NCBI RefSeq assembly: GCF_031143425.1 | Contig: NC_090450.1 | Coordinates: 217,569,442 to 217,633,441, forward strand | DNA length: 64,000 bases | Direction: 5' to 3' | Source of the DNA: Pleurodeles waltl | Lineage: Eukaryota > Chordata > Amphibia > Caudata > Salamandridae | Part shown: piece by piece, positions 1 through 10,206 of the stretch | Layout: every line of letters starts with the position of its first letter | Position numbering within the stretch: position 1 is the stretch's first letter | The notes under the pieces: model-generated | Told to the model about the DNA's origin: nothing | Seen by the model: only the letters and a program-made list of their open reading frames with translations | The model's database searches: none | Position numbers and translations under genes: made by a program

Positions 1-797
1 ACTAGTGATTTCTTTGGAGACTTCCCGCCCTCTAATATCTAAACATGCTGTTAGATAAGATCTTCACACATTATCCTAGGTGCACATCCATTTCTTCACT
101 TGAGTTAAGTCCATCCAGGACAAGTGTCTCAGAATCCACAACGTACATGGATTCTAAAATCCTCAGTTTCCGCTCTCTGTCACCCTGTATGTCAGATTCC
201 TAATTATCAATTACTACAAATTTTAGCAATTTTTCGTTACCAAAATGTCAGTCGAAAGGAACACGCCTCGCAGTAATGGAAATCTAATTTAGAAGTTTTC
301 CACTATCAGGACATACAAAGCACACAGGTATATGTATTGCCTTTTACCTACATAGCACCCTGCCCTATGGGTTACCTTGGGCCTACCTCAGGGGTGAGCT
401 ATTTGTAGAAAAAGGGGAGTTTAAGGCTTGGCAACTTTTAATTGCCAAGTCAAAGTGGCAATGAAACTGCACACACAGGCCTTGCAATGGCAGGACTGAG
501 ACATGGCTAAAGGGCTATGTATGTGGGTGGCACAACCAGTGCTACGGGCCCACTAGTAGGTTTATAGGCCCTGGGCACATGTGGTGCACTTTACTAGGGA
601 CTTTCAAGTAAATTAAATATGCCAGTTGGGTATGAGCCAATGTTTCCATGTTTTAGGGAGATAGCACATGCACTTTAGCACTGGTTAGCAGTGGTAAAGT
701 GCCCAGAGTCCTAAAGCCAGCAAAAATGAGGTCAGAAAAAGTAGAGGAGGAAGGCAAAAAGTTTGAGGGTGACCCTGCAGAGAGGCAATTTCCAACA
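1..797 (-). repeat. Fragment of dispersed LTR-like repeat (TGTTGGA family), reverse orientation
   Basis: Read on the minus strand, this stretch starts TGTTGGA at 797, continues with a CTGCAGGGTCA block and then a sentence-like series of blocks (CTTTAGGACTCTG, GTGCTAAAGTGCA, GTTGTGCCACCCAC) that recurs at 36015, 59972 and, more diverged, at 59029 and 62434. The TG start and the length suggest an LTR-derived repeat, but no coding region, primer site or second LTR is visible. The copy runs to the window edge, so its other end is unknown. Apparent ORFs of about 100 codons here have no family features. Confidence 0.55.
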
Positions 798-842
798 GGT
801 GGAAGGGGCAGAGGACCAGAATGCTGCAAAGGAAAGGACTTT

Positions 843-1537
843 GGGCCACATTTACAAAGCCTTTTTCACAGAATTGTCCTGTTTGCAACCAGAAAAAATA
901 TTTTTGGGGATGTACAAAGCCCGAATTGCGATTTGGTAACTTGTTACCAAATCGCAATTCGGGCTTTGCGATTCGGTATTAGGAAGGGGCATGTTCAAGA
1001 CGTCCCTTCATAATACGGAATCTGAATGGCATGTATGATTGTTTTGCAACCGTTAACGTGGTTGCAAAACAATCACAATTAGAACCAATTTCAAATTGGT
1101 TGTAACCCATTCATAAACGGAAAGGGGTCCCTTGGTGAATGAAAGCACAAATACTTTTTCAGAGGAGGTAGTAGTCCCACTGACCACTGCCTGCTCTGAA
1201 AAAAATGAAAAGAAATCTTTTCATTTTTTGATTGAAGTGCATCGAAAATCAGCTGCATTTAAAAAAAAAACTGCTTTATTTAAAAAGAAGTCAAAGACAT
1301 GGTGATCTGCAGTCTCAGCAGGCCACCATCCGTGTGAGTGAGGCCATTCCCAATTGGGTCACAAACTGGCACCTACCTCTTGAATACTGATGAGATAGGT
1401 AATTTGCGACCCCATTGGAAATTGCAAACAGTGTACCTAATATTGTTGTACATTTTGTTTTCTTACTCACAATTTGTAATTCCCACACAGATTGCAACTT
1501 GCTAGTCACAAAACAAAAGGCCATATACATCTGGCTC
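843..1537. mobile_element. Probable MITE with internal palindromes
   Basis: The left end GGGCCACATTTACAAAGCC and the reverse complement of the right end, GAGCCAGATGTATATGGCC, are imperfect terminal inverted repeats followed by a shared CTTTT. The interior has several foldback segments: perfect 25-bp arms at 915-939 and 944-968, 15-bp arms at 1037-1051 and 1061-1075, and a short one near 1083-1101. Flanking trinucleotides are TTT and TAT, so the target duplication is not clean. The superfamily is undetermined. Confidence 0.5.
915..968. repeat. Perfect 25-bp palindrome with 4-base loop
   Basis: Arms at 915-939 and 944-968 are exact reverse complements and are separated by CTTG. The arm begins CAAAGCCCGAATTGCG. 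It lies within the probable MITE at 843-1537. Confidence 0.9.
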
Positions 1538-1826
1538 TATATCCTCTAGAGGTGAACCAGCCTTGTCGTCCCACCACAGTATTCATGAGTTCAATGTGAA
1601 TTTACTGGATCTTCAACATTTTATTGTACGATCTTGATGGTGTAAAGACATTGGTATCAATCAGAGTGGAATTTATAGACATTACTAATTATTTTCATCT
1701 TTCAGACAAAATTTGATGACACTCAAGTTTAATGTTTATGTGGGATCTTTTGATTTGAACCCCTGAACCAAATATATTAATTATAATGATTCATCAAATT
1801 TGTGTGTGCCTTTTCTTCAAGATTAA

Positions 1827-2017
1827 GGGGGTTATTACAACTTTGGAGGAGGTGTTAATCCGTCCCAAAAGTGACGGTAAAGTGACGGATATACCACCAG
1901 CCGTATTATGAGTTCCATAGGATATAATGGACTCGGAATACGGCTGGTGGTAAATCCGTCACTTTACCGTCACTTTTGGGATGGATTAACACCTCCTCCA
2001 AAGTTGTAATAACCCCC
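1827..2017. mobile_element. 191-bp foldback MITE, Harbinger-type, with TAA target duplication
   Basis: The element begins GGGGGTTATTACAACTTTGG and ends with its reverse complement. The two arms of about 80-90 bp are nearly perfect inverted copies around a short centre. TAA flanks it on both sides (1824-1826 and 2018-2020), matching the 3-bp TWA duplication of PIF/Harbinger elements. The tip combines the GGGGG of H1 with the ATTACAAC of H2, so a transposase of the H1/H2 type is a plausible mobiliser. No coding capacity. Confidence 0.85.
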
Positions 2018-2020
2018 TAA

Positions 2021-2454
2021 TTCCTTTTGCTAACTATATGCACAGTTTGGTTGTGATTTAGATCCCACTGTCACTGTTAGGGCAAACAATGTAAGCAAAT
2101 CATATCAAAATATTTTTTCCTAAATTATACTTTTTTTGGCCTCTGACCTTTACTCAATGTTTGAGGCTGTGGAACGAACATAGGCAACTCAGTGATCTGA
2201 CTGACATAAAAAGGGTAAAGAACCTGTGGTAGAAACAAGGGATTTCTTCTTCTAACTCTATCCTTGTGAACATGAATGAAGAATTCCACTAGTGTTAGCT
2301 CTTGCCATTCATTTACCCTTGTCAGTGAGGTAATTGCAATCAGAAAAGGCTACCTTCCACGCCAAAACAGGATGTTACATTGGTGTAGTGCCACAATTGG
2401 CAATCTCCTAAGCCTGGTAAGTACAAAAGTTGGCTCCCAAGTAGAGGACTTACA
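2021..2454. other. No recognisable feature
   Basis: A-T-rich sequence without a convincing ORF, repeat boundary or RNA gene that I can identify. Confidence 0.4.
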
Positions 2455-3345
2455 ACTGCTCCTCCTGCCTACCCAGCGTGGTCTGTTGTGAAGATCTTTC
2501 CCCTGCTCTCCTGTTTGTTCCCAGGTCCTACCCCTGCCTTCTGTCCTCCATGGTCCTTTCTGCATGCCCCTGCCCCCTCCCTCTTGCCTACCAGGGTGGT
2601 TCTGTGCAGCCACAGCCCCTCCCATCTGCTCTGTGTGGTCAGCTTGTTGCCCCTAACCTCCTACCACCTTCCCTCCGTTGTTTGTGTGTATGGCATTATA
2701 GTCTCACTGTGTCCCTCCATGTTGTGTTGTGCTTCCAGTGCCCATCCTGCCAGTCCTCCATAGTCAGCTTGCAGCTCCTGCCCTGCTCCAAAGCCCCGCC
2801 CTTCATGTTCCATGTGCAGGCCCCGTATCTTCTCCCTCCTGCCTTGTCTGATCCATTGTTGTGCCCCTGCACACTCCCCCCCTGATCTTCATGGTCCATT
2901 CACCTCTGACTGTCTCTCCTGTCTGTCTAACATGGTTAGTTTGCTGCCCTTGCCTCTTTCCCCTCTGCACTCCTATTTCCCCATTTACTTGCATTGAAAA
3001 AGAGGAGAGTTTAGGAAGGAGACAGATAAAAAAAAACCTTTCAGGCTTCAGAAAATCGTGAGCCTCCTGCCTGAATCAGGTCTGTTGGCATGTAGGGTTG
3101 TACTGCTACTGCCTCTTCCGTCTGCCCTCAATGATCTGTTATACTGCTACAGCCTCTATTGCCTGTCCGGCATGGTTGGTTCGTTGCCCCTACCCCCATT
3201 TCCTCTGCTCTCCGTGGTCCGTTGTGCTGCCACTGCCCGTCTTGCCTGCCCATTGTGGTCAACTTGCCTCTGCACCCTTCTCCCTGCCCTCAATTATCCA
3301 AGTCCTTGCCCTAGATCTGCCTCCCTACAACATTCAAATGAACAA
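2455..3345. repeat. Pyrimidine-rich degenerate tandem-like tract
   Basis: The plus strand is strongly C/T biased and keeps returning to variants of TGCCCCTGCC, CTGCTCT and TGGTC-TTGTTGC at loosely regular spacing of roughly 50-60 bases. The repeats are too diverged to set a unit by eye. The bias creates several open frames on the plus strand with no family motifs; I do not regard them as genes. Confidence 0.45.
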
Positions 3346-3519
3346 CTAGATTGCTAACATTCTATATTTGTTACAAACGTACGGCATACCTGACATCATC
3401 TTGATGTCATCAAAACTGTAATACCTAAAGTGTTTCCTTGAGAAATTATAAAACTGAGAGGGTCTTATTCCTTTAGAAATTATGGTTAGTGCTCTCAAAC
3501 ACTACAATGAGGTAATCTT

Positions 3520-3745
3520 TTGTGAGTTCTCAAATAGCGACAAAGCTGCAGACTTTGCATCAGGGGAACCAGGTTCAAGTTTCGTCTTCAGCTTGATAAT
3601 CTGTTATTCTGGGCAAATCACTTAATTTCCCCATGCCTAGAACCAAAATTAATATGTCCTTGTTTAATGTAACTTATGCTTACATAAAGCACTCCTGTAC
3701 CTTCAGGCCAAATCTACGCTATATAAAACTGCAAACCCCCCCCCC
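3520..3745 (+). repeat. MIR/CORE-SINE-like element
   Basis: A polymerase III B-box-like GGTTCAAGTTTCG lies at 3572-3584. It is followed by a segment like the conserved MIR core (CTGGGCAAATCACTTAATTT, 3612-3631) and a tail ending AAATCTACGCTATATAAAA, which resembles the L2-type 3' ends that such SINEs borrow. Order and orientation (head, core, tail) are right for a tRNA-derived CORE-SINE on the plus strand. Box A is poorly preserved and the exact ends are uncertain. Confidence 0.6.
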
Positions 3746-3754
3746 TAGAATTAA

Positions 3755-4130
3755 GGCCCATATTTAAGAAAAGTTTGCGCTGCCTTTGCGTAATTTTTTT
3801 GATGCAAAAGCAGCGCTAACCTACCACCATATTTATGTAGTGACGCCAGTTTGCATAATTTTTTAGGAGCGCCAAACCACCTTGCGTTGTTTTGTGACAC
3901 TGATATGTAAGGTAGGCATTCCCTTTCAAAAAATGATGCTAGTCCTTCAGCGCCATATTTACATCCTGATGCTAAAATGACGGAACCTGTTCAAAAAAAT
4001 ACGCAAAGCTCGATTTGCGTCACATTTTAACGCCTGGTCAGACCAGGCTTTAAGATGAGGCCCACACACAGAAGTCGCATTGGCAACTTCCTGGAGAACA
4101 CTGAACTGTTAATACTCCAGCTTGGCACAT
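3755..4130 (+). promoter_or_regulatory. H4 left terminal region
   Basis: The region from the left tip to the transposase N-terminus. It shares blocks with the 0.9-kb MITEs at 19916 and 31089: GTTTGCGC near the tip, AAGGTAGGCRTTCCC, and AACGCCTGGTCAG near 4030. The MITEs look like internally deleted relatives of an H4-type element. No clear core promoter element can be named. Confidence 0.5.
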
Positions 4131-4165
4131 GCCGCAGATGACGGTGACGACAACAGATCCCTTCA

Positions 4166-4320
4166 GCTTCACCACAACAACCCCAAACACCTCCACAGCA
4201 GCCACAAAGGCAGCACAGAAGGCAAGAGGGAATATTTTGACAGCGCACAACCATCCTTGGGCTCAGGGAACAAGATGTCATCAGAACCTACCGTCTGAAG
4301 TGGGAGTCCATTGTATACCT
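4166..4320 (+). pseudogene. H4 transposase, N-terminal part (HARBI1-like)
   Basis: In one plus-strand frame this encodes a glutamine/arginine-rich leader followed by the N-terminal signature of PIF/Harbinger transposases (LGLREQDVIRTYRL, then WESIVYL, ending at 4320). A TGA at 4238-4240 interrupts the frame. The protein then stops abruptly at the LINE. The next residues of the family signature, LHHIEPDI, are found 28.4 kb away at 32745, in the frame expected if the LINE and one copy of its 5-bp duplication are removed. This proves that the two pieces were one gene. The family acts in the nucleus, cutting and joining transposon ends with a partner Myb-like protein. Confidence 0.75.
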
Positions 4321-4325
4321 TCAAT

Positions 4326-5202
4326 TCAATATTTATTGTCATGATTTGGAACTCCAAAGAGATCCACATGAATAACGATATAGAACCATATAAATACAAA
4401 ATAAATTAATACACTTTCTAAAAAAAAAAAGAATAAAACTCCACACCATCAGTTCATTCCTGATTACTTCACACATTACAAAATAATACCAATATAAGGC
4501 AATATTTAATCTAAAATAGCATAAATTTAGCCTCCCACTACGGACACCAATTCTTAAATTCAAAGATTCCTTGGCCAACAAAATTGAGGGACCTACCCCT
4601 CCCATCCTTCATCCATAACATTTCTCATTAAATCTGGATGATTCATAGGGTCCCTGCGGTATTTATTTGATTTCTACACCAGGGGGCGGATGGTGATCTA
4701 ATCACAGAGGATAAATATATCTGCAGGAAGGTTTGAAAACATTTGAAAATCCCATGACAACATTTTTCATTAGGAGGGGTATAACATAAATCTAGGGCCT
4801 CTCTATAAGATCTAATATTTAGCCACAAATAGAGGGGTTTCAACCACAATTTCCTCTGTGCGGCTGAAGCTGGTCAGACAAATAGAAAGTTTTTGATATT
4901 CTGTACCCCACCTTGACACAAGTCACAGGAATTAGTAGAGCCATCCCATTTGGAGGTTAGATCACTTGGAGGTATTATATCAAGTCTGATCAATATAAAA
5001 AATCACCTCACACCATGGGGTAGATTCCAAGTCAGGTAAGGTTGAACCACGTTCTTAGAGACAGAATTGATTAACTTCTCAAGAACTCATCTATAGCGAC
5101 ATGCATCAGGATCCATTGAAAAGCCTTTGGGCCATGTCACTTCCTTCAAGATTTTTTTTAGACTTATGAAGGGTATTGAAGGAGTGAGGTCCGGGTCCAG
5201 CT
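4326..5202 (-). pseudogene. LINE ORF2 far C-terminus and 3' UTR, decayed
   Basis: The frame is broken here, but minus-strand translations around 4950-4640 retain a CxxC-containing block followed by an aromatic stretch and a W-x-PL-like motif. This corresponds to the CISSHYY...EHILFFCPLY block of the second LINE at 63076-64000. This small zinc-binding-like domain is common at the C-terminus of such LINE polyproteins. The last 300 bases before 4321 appear to be 3' UTR. Confidence 0.5.
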
Positions 5203-5810
5203 CTAAGAGCCGAATAGCATGGATGTAAAGAAAAAACAGGATTTTTCTCTGAAATTATAAAAATAATTGTGGTATGCCAGGTTTCTCAGAATTAGTTCCT
5301 CGCTATGGATAAGGCAATGTGCCTTTCTAATCACGGCCACAAGGCCTTGCACGAAGATATTCTTAATGTCAAATTCAAGTCTTAGCGCTGCCCCTGAAGC
5401 TGAGTGATTACAAGAAGCCACACATCTTAGGTTGCGGCCTTCTGTCTTGTCAAGGAAATCACAGTTATTTATGTCTATACATTCTATCGCATATAGAAGA
5501 GTATCTGATATCTTAACCTGATAGGCAGACAATAAATGCGAGAAGTGGCGTTTACCATTTGCATTGTAGAAAGCCACCAATCCTTGAATGTGTGAAATAG
5601 CCTTACTAATATTATCGCGAATATGCTCTTGCTCAATTATTGAGGCGTAAAAGATCTTACCCAAAAAACGATATGTATCTATCCGCTCCAACTTATGTTG
5701 TCCCAGAACCCAAGAGGAACAAATTTTCCTTCTGTTTTTTTTCCCGGTGAAGCATACAACCAGAGACTTCGATGTATTAATTCTTAAGTAGTGCTTCTCA
5801 GAGTAAAGAT
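5203..5810 (-). pseudogene. LINE ORF2, post-YADD reverse transcriptase and thumb region
   Basis: The minus-strand frame begins at the H1 border with NLYSEKHYLRINTSKSLVVCF-like sequence. This is the block that follows the YADD box in LINE reverse transcriptases (a hydrophobic-x-x-N-x-x-K-[ST] pattern). A thumb region with FLGK and LLYAIE follows. It is continuous in frame with the RT piece ending at 14408 once H1 and one 3-bp duplication are removed. The frame stops near 5203. Its counterpart in the second LINE is the VYGAALWG region around 63910. Confidence 0.75.
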
Positions 5811-5813
5811 TTA

Positions 5814-6020
5814 GGGGGTCATTCCAACCCTGGCGGTCGGTGTTAAAGCAGCGGCCAACCCGCCAACAGGCAGGCGGTAAAAAAATGGAATTCCGACCCT
5901 GGCGGAAACCGCCAACAGAGACCGCCACTTTAACACTCCGACCGCCACGGCGGGACAAACAAACAGCACGGCGGTCACCGCCAACAGACAGGCGGGAGAC
6001 AATGTACCGCCCACCCTATC
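5814..6020. promoter_or_regulatory. H1 left subterminal array of GGCGGT/ACCGCC words
   Basis: About eight copies of GGCGGT or ACCGCC in both orientations lie within roughly 200 bases of the tip (for example near 5831, 5874, 5909 and 5970). A matching cluster lies at the right end, and single copies occur in the MybA/transposase promoter. Clustered short words at transposon ends are typical binding sites for the element's own DNA-binding protein. Binding by MybA or MybB is inference. Confidence 0.6.
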
Positions 6021-6700
6021 ACAAGCCACCAATCCGCCACCTTTTCCGGGGCAGTAGCCCCGCCGATAAAAACACGGCGGAAACAGACATTACGAACGGA
6101 AAACGCTCACCTCTACACACTCCACGAGGAATCTGGACAGCATGGAACCCGAACTACACATCCTACCAGCTATTGTCTTCCTGCTCCTCTACCAGGAGCA
6201 CGAACGCCGGCGCAGAAGACAACGGTGAGTACTGCACCTACGACACAGGGGAGGGGGGAGGCAAAAAATTACGTGGACACACATACTCGACACACCCACC
6301 CTCACCCTCACCCACAACTACATACACATCAATGCAGAGCAACAACTCAGAGTGACACCCCCAAACCCCCCGGAAGAATGCAAAGACAAAATAAAATGAT
6401 CATGAAATTTGAAGTATATTGTACGGCTAAGTAAAAAAATATATCAAACATCAATAACTATATATACATATGTAAATTGTCCTGTCCAAATTGGGTATCA
6501 GCCATTGTTCATGGGCCAATGGGCCTAAACACATGGGCAAAGCCCACACAGGATACCCGACTCCAATGGAGAGAATGCTGCAGGGGCATCAGATAGCAAA
6601 ACTACAGGCACCTAAGGGGGAAGTGAAGGGGGGGCACCTCAGCCAGATGAGTCCACGACGCCAGATCCACCAGGGGCCTCCATGGCCACTGTTCAATCCT
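6021..6700. other. H1 left non-coding region
   Basis: Between the subterminal array and the tandem repeats. It includes a C/A-rich tract (6290-6330) and an A/T-rich stretch with several ATAT runs (6410-6480). The same position in H2 has TATATATTG runs (29500-29530). It probably contains the 3' end of the MybA transcript. No gene seen. Confidence 0.5.
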
Positions 6701-6860
6701 GGGGAGTGCAAAGCCACAGTCTCACAAGTCTCTACAGTGGGTGGATTGCCCACTGTGCCATCCTGGGGAGTGCAAAGCCACAGTCTCACAAGTCTCTACA
6801 GTGGGTGGGTTGCCCACTGTGCCATCCTGGGGAGTGCAAAGCCACAGTCTCACAAGTGGA
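6701..6860. repeat. 64-bp tandem repeat in H1
   Basis: Two full units and a partial third of a 64-bp sequence starting GGGGAGTGCAAAGCCACAGT. The reverse complement of the same sequence appears in H2 near 29195-29310, at the matching position of the inverted element, with a slightly different unit length. Confidence 0.8.
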
Positions 6861-6964
6861 TTACAGATTCCACTGGTTCTGGAGGAGGCATGGTGCCCAG
6901 AGTGCTTCGTGCAGCCCGGCCCAACACAGATGCAGGCCTGCCCCTACTGCCAATGGGCCAGCGG

Positions 6965-7680
6965 TGCTTGAGACGCCGGTGCCCAGCGGAGCGGTGCAGA
7001 GACGGCGGTGCCCAGCGGAGCGGTGCTTGAGATGAAGGGCCCAGCGGAGCGGTGCTTGAGATGAAGGGCCCAGCGGAGCGGTGCTTGACATGAAGGGCCC
7101 AGCGGAGTGGTGCTTGAGTTGAAGGGCCCAGCGGAGTGGTGCTTGAGTTGAAGGACCCAGCGGAGCGGTGCTTGAGTTGAAGGGCCCAGCGGAGCGGTGC
7201 AGAGACGGCGGTGCCCAGCGGAGCGATGCTTGACATGAAGGGCCCAGCGGAGCGGTGCATAGACGCTGGTGCCCAGCGGAGCGGTGCTTGACATGAAGGG
7301 CCCAGCGGAGCGGTGCAGAGACGGCGGGGCCCAGCGGAGCGGTTCTTGACTTGAAGGGCCCTGTTCAGCGGTTCTTGAGACGGCGGTGCCCTGTTCAGCG
7401 GTTCTTGACTTGAAGGGCCCTGTTCAGCGGTTCTTGAGACGGCGGTGCCCTGTTCAGCGGTGCTTGACTTGAAGGGCCCTGTTCAGCGGTTCTTGACTTG
7501 AAGGGCCTTGTTCAGCGGTGCTTGACTTGAAGGGCCCTGTTCAGCGGTTCTTGAGACGGCGGTGCCCTGTTCAGCGGTGCTTGACTTGAAGGGCCATGTT
7601 CAGCGGTTCTTGAGACGGCGGTGCCCTGTTCAGCGGTGCTTGACTTGAAGGGCCCTGTTCAGCGGTGCTTGACATGTGTG
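6965..7680. repeat. 29-bp minisatellite in H1, about 24 units
   Basis: The unit is 29 bases, of the type CAGCGGAGCGGTGCTTGAGA plus TGAAGGGCC. A second variant class carries CTGTTCAGCGGTTCTTGA from about 7350 onward. 29 is not divisible by 3, so the minus-strand translation has a 29-residue super-period and long open frames in several phases. It lies just downstream of the MybA stop codon (7714-7716), so it is probably 3' UTR rather than protein. Confidence 0.85.
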
Positions 7681-7713
7681 TCCAGGTCACCAGATCCGGC
7701 CATTACATGGATT

Positions 7714-9341
7714 TCACTCGCCACCTGACATGTGGCTCCCGGGCCCTTCATGCAAATCTGTCTTCTCGCTTGCGGGGCCCTCCTGTGCTGCCGTCCCGGG
7801 CCCGTGGGTGTCCTCCTGCACACCTGGAATGGGGCTGGTGGGGCCCTCCTGGGCAGCTCGCCTGCTGCCGGACTTGTCGGGCGTGCTGCCCTTGCCACCC
7901 TTCCCTGCTCGTCTGTGGCCCTTTCCTCCCTTTGGCGGTGTGCCAGGTGGCACCCCACTCCCTGACGGTGCCAGGGTAGTGCTTTTGGAGCCTGCTGTCT
8001 TTGGCCTGTCGTGCCGGGCACTGGCTTTCTTGGCTTTTTTTTCTGGGGGTGGGTTGGCCGTCTCTTTACTCCTGGCAGAAGTAGCTGGCCTTGAAGGTGG
8101 TGGACTCCAAAATCCTTGGACTATTGTCTTTGTAGGTCCAGGTTTTGTGGTGGCTAAGGTGCTGATTGGAGTCTTATGAGATGGAGGGGGTGGGTCAGTT
8201 GTTGGAAAGAGGTCAAGGTTGGAAAGAAAAATCCATTTAGAAAGACAGGGACGGGTAGTTGTAGTGGGTATGGGAGTGGAGGAAGAGGATGTGGTTGTAG
8301 GAGAGTGAAGTCTGGTGTCTTTGGGTGCAGGTGCTTGTGCTGGAGGCTGCAGTGAGGTGGATGGCTGTTGGGTGGGTGACTGCCTGCGTTTGTGTGGTTT
8401 GGAAGAGGGGGTGACAGACACACTGGGAGAGGACACAGGGGACGTGTAAATGGTAGTGGGGGTGGTGACTGCACGTGTGCGGAGTGTTCTGGTGGGTGTG
8501 CTGGTGATGGACATAGTGGCTGAGGATTTTGTGCATGCAAGTGTGAGTGGAGACATCACAGGGAGGGAGGAGGGAGACGAGGAGGAGGGGGACACAGAGG
8601 AGGCAGTGGCTGTTGGCATGTCTGCATGTGGATGTTGCTTGTATGAATGCTTGTGTGATGTGTGGTGCTTATGTCTGGATGAGCTTCCCTTGAGTGTTGA
8701 GGTGTGTGCAGGCTGGTCTGTGGGTGTGTCTGGCATAGGCAGAGGTACAGGGGAGTGGGACTGGGTTCAGGAAGTTGGAGGAGGGAGGCAGGAGACAGGG
8801 ACAATGGCTGCCGTCAGTGCTGAGGCCAGAGCGTTGAACGATCGCTGATGGGCAGCCTGACCCGAATGAATGCCCTCCAGGTATGCATTACTCCGGTGCA
8901 CCTCCCTTTCTACACCCTGGATGGCATTCAAAAGGGTAGACTGCCCAACAATGAGCGTCCTCAGGAGGTCAATGACCTCCTCACTGAGGGCAGCAGGGGT
9001 AACTGGGGCAGGGCCTGAGGAGCCTGGGGCGAAGGAGATGCCCACCTTCCTGGGTGAGCGGGCACAGGGCGAAGGCTGAGGGGCTGCTGGGAGGGCGGAG
9101 CTGGTGCGCTGGGTGGCAGCTGTACCTGTTGTTGCGGTGGGCACGGATGTTGCCGCCACCACAAGGGAGCTCCTTTCCGAGGACGTGTCTGTGTCGCTGG
9201 TGTCACCACGTGTCCCCGCTGTGGAGCTCCCCTCGCCCTCCGTCTCACTGGTGAAATCCAAGTCTGTTGCATGGCCCTCCATGGCCATGTGAGATGCAGC
9301 TCCCTCGTCCTCCGATGCCACTTCTCCTCCGCCTGATGATG
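7714..9341 (-). pseudogene. H1 MybA exon 3: acidic/Ser-Thr region, coiled coil, basic Pro-rich tail
   Basis: Continues MybA in phase 1 (ASSGGGE...). The order is: an acidic Ser/Thr-rich segment; a Pro/Ser segment with a conserved RKVGISFAPG block; a predicted amphipathic stretch around EEVIDLLRTLIVGQSTLLNAI; a YLEGIHSGQAAHQRSF block; and, after an in-frame TGA at 8767-8769, a further 340-codon tail rich in Ser, Thr, Pro and Lys ending at 7714. H2 and H3 keep the first blocks and have no stop at the TGA position, so the TGA is probably a mutation. The ancestral acceptor (ATTAG before CATCATC in H3, AATAG in H2) is GTTTG here; CATCATCAG nine bases further on could serve in frame. Confidence 0.7.
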
Positions 9342-9728
9342 CAAACGCACACATGAACAGGAAGACCACCAAAAAAGGGGGGGGGGGTGGAGAAACAAAG
9401 ACATGTTGAGTGCATGCATTGGCGACACCGTTGGCGGAGAGGACAGACACAGAAGCCCCCTGCACTGCGCCACGCTCGGGGGGGTACACTACTCAATCCG
9501 TGGGACATGGCCTACAAGCCTATGGACGACAACTCCACACATTGTTGACACAGGGCCATGAATAGCTGTACTAGGCAACCTACAGAGGTGGGGGCGGGGC
9601 ACAGGGCCATGCCTAACGGAGGGGCCTAGACTACAGAAATCGCCCTGGCCTAGGGATACCCACAGCCCTCCTCCCCCACCCAGACACCTCCAATGTGTGC
9701 AAAATCAGCAGAATGTGCTTGTACTCAC

Positions 9729-9999
9729 CCCCTTGTGTCTGCTGTGATGTCCTCACGCGCCCATCCAAATCGGGGTAGGCCACCGCCAGGATCCGGGACA
9801 TCAGGGGGGTCAAGGTACGACTGGCACCCCTCCTACGTTGGGAGGCCATCCCCAGCAGAGCCTCCGCGGTCTTCCTGCTCCCACGGCGGATATCTTCCCA
9901 CCTCTTCCGGCAGTGGGTGCCCCGTCTGTTGTGGACCCCCAGGGTCCGGACGTCCTTGGCGATGGCACGCCAAATGTCGATTTTCTGATGGGCGCTGAC
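9729..9999 (-). CDS. H1 MybA exon 2: second half of Myb/SANT-like domain
   Basis: Bounded by an acceptor (ATAG before 9999) and a donor (GTGAGT from 9728). It has 271 bases and ends in phase 1. It encodes VSAHQKIDIWRAIAKDVRTL and, further on, HCRKRWEDIRR. This is the pattern of tryptophans and basic residues in helices 2 and 3 of Myb/SANT-like DNA-binding domains (Myb_DNA-bind_5 type) found in Harbinger-linked proteins. A TLTPLMSRILAVAYPDLDGR block follows and is also readable in H2. The exon is intact. Confidence 0.8.
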
Positions 10000-10206
10000 C
10001 TATGTGACATGTACAGGGGGAGAAAAATAAAAATCATCACCTTCTGCATGCTCGATGTGAGTGGCCCCCCATCTCCACCCTTGCCATGTGGCACATGCTC
10101 TCATCTGTCGTTTGATGCATGCCTCATTCGCTCCCCTCCCCACCATCTTTCATTCACCCCACTCAACCCAGGGATTGGCCACAAAGCATGGTCCCAGTGT
10201 ACTTAC

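Noticed and set aside
699..1013. 104-codon plus-strand ORF
   Set aside because: It spans the border of two unrelated repeats and a palindrome; no motif.
2276..3357. Several ORFs rich in Cys, Pro and Leu
   Set aside because: Composition artefact of the pyrimidine-rich tract, open in several frames at once.
3540..3590. A functional tRNA gene
   Set aside because: Only a B-box-like word is present; no cloverleaf can be folded, and the MIR-like core follows directly.
6850..7294. Three overlapping minus-strand ORFs with a repeated 29-residue peptide
   Set aside because: Produced by a 29-bp tandem repeat that changes frame with each unit and lies after the MybA stop codon.
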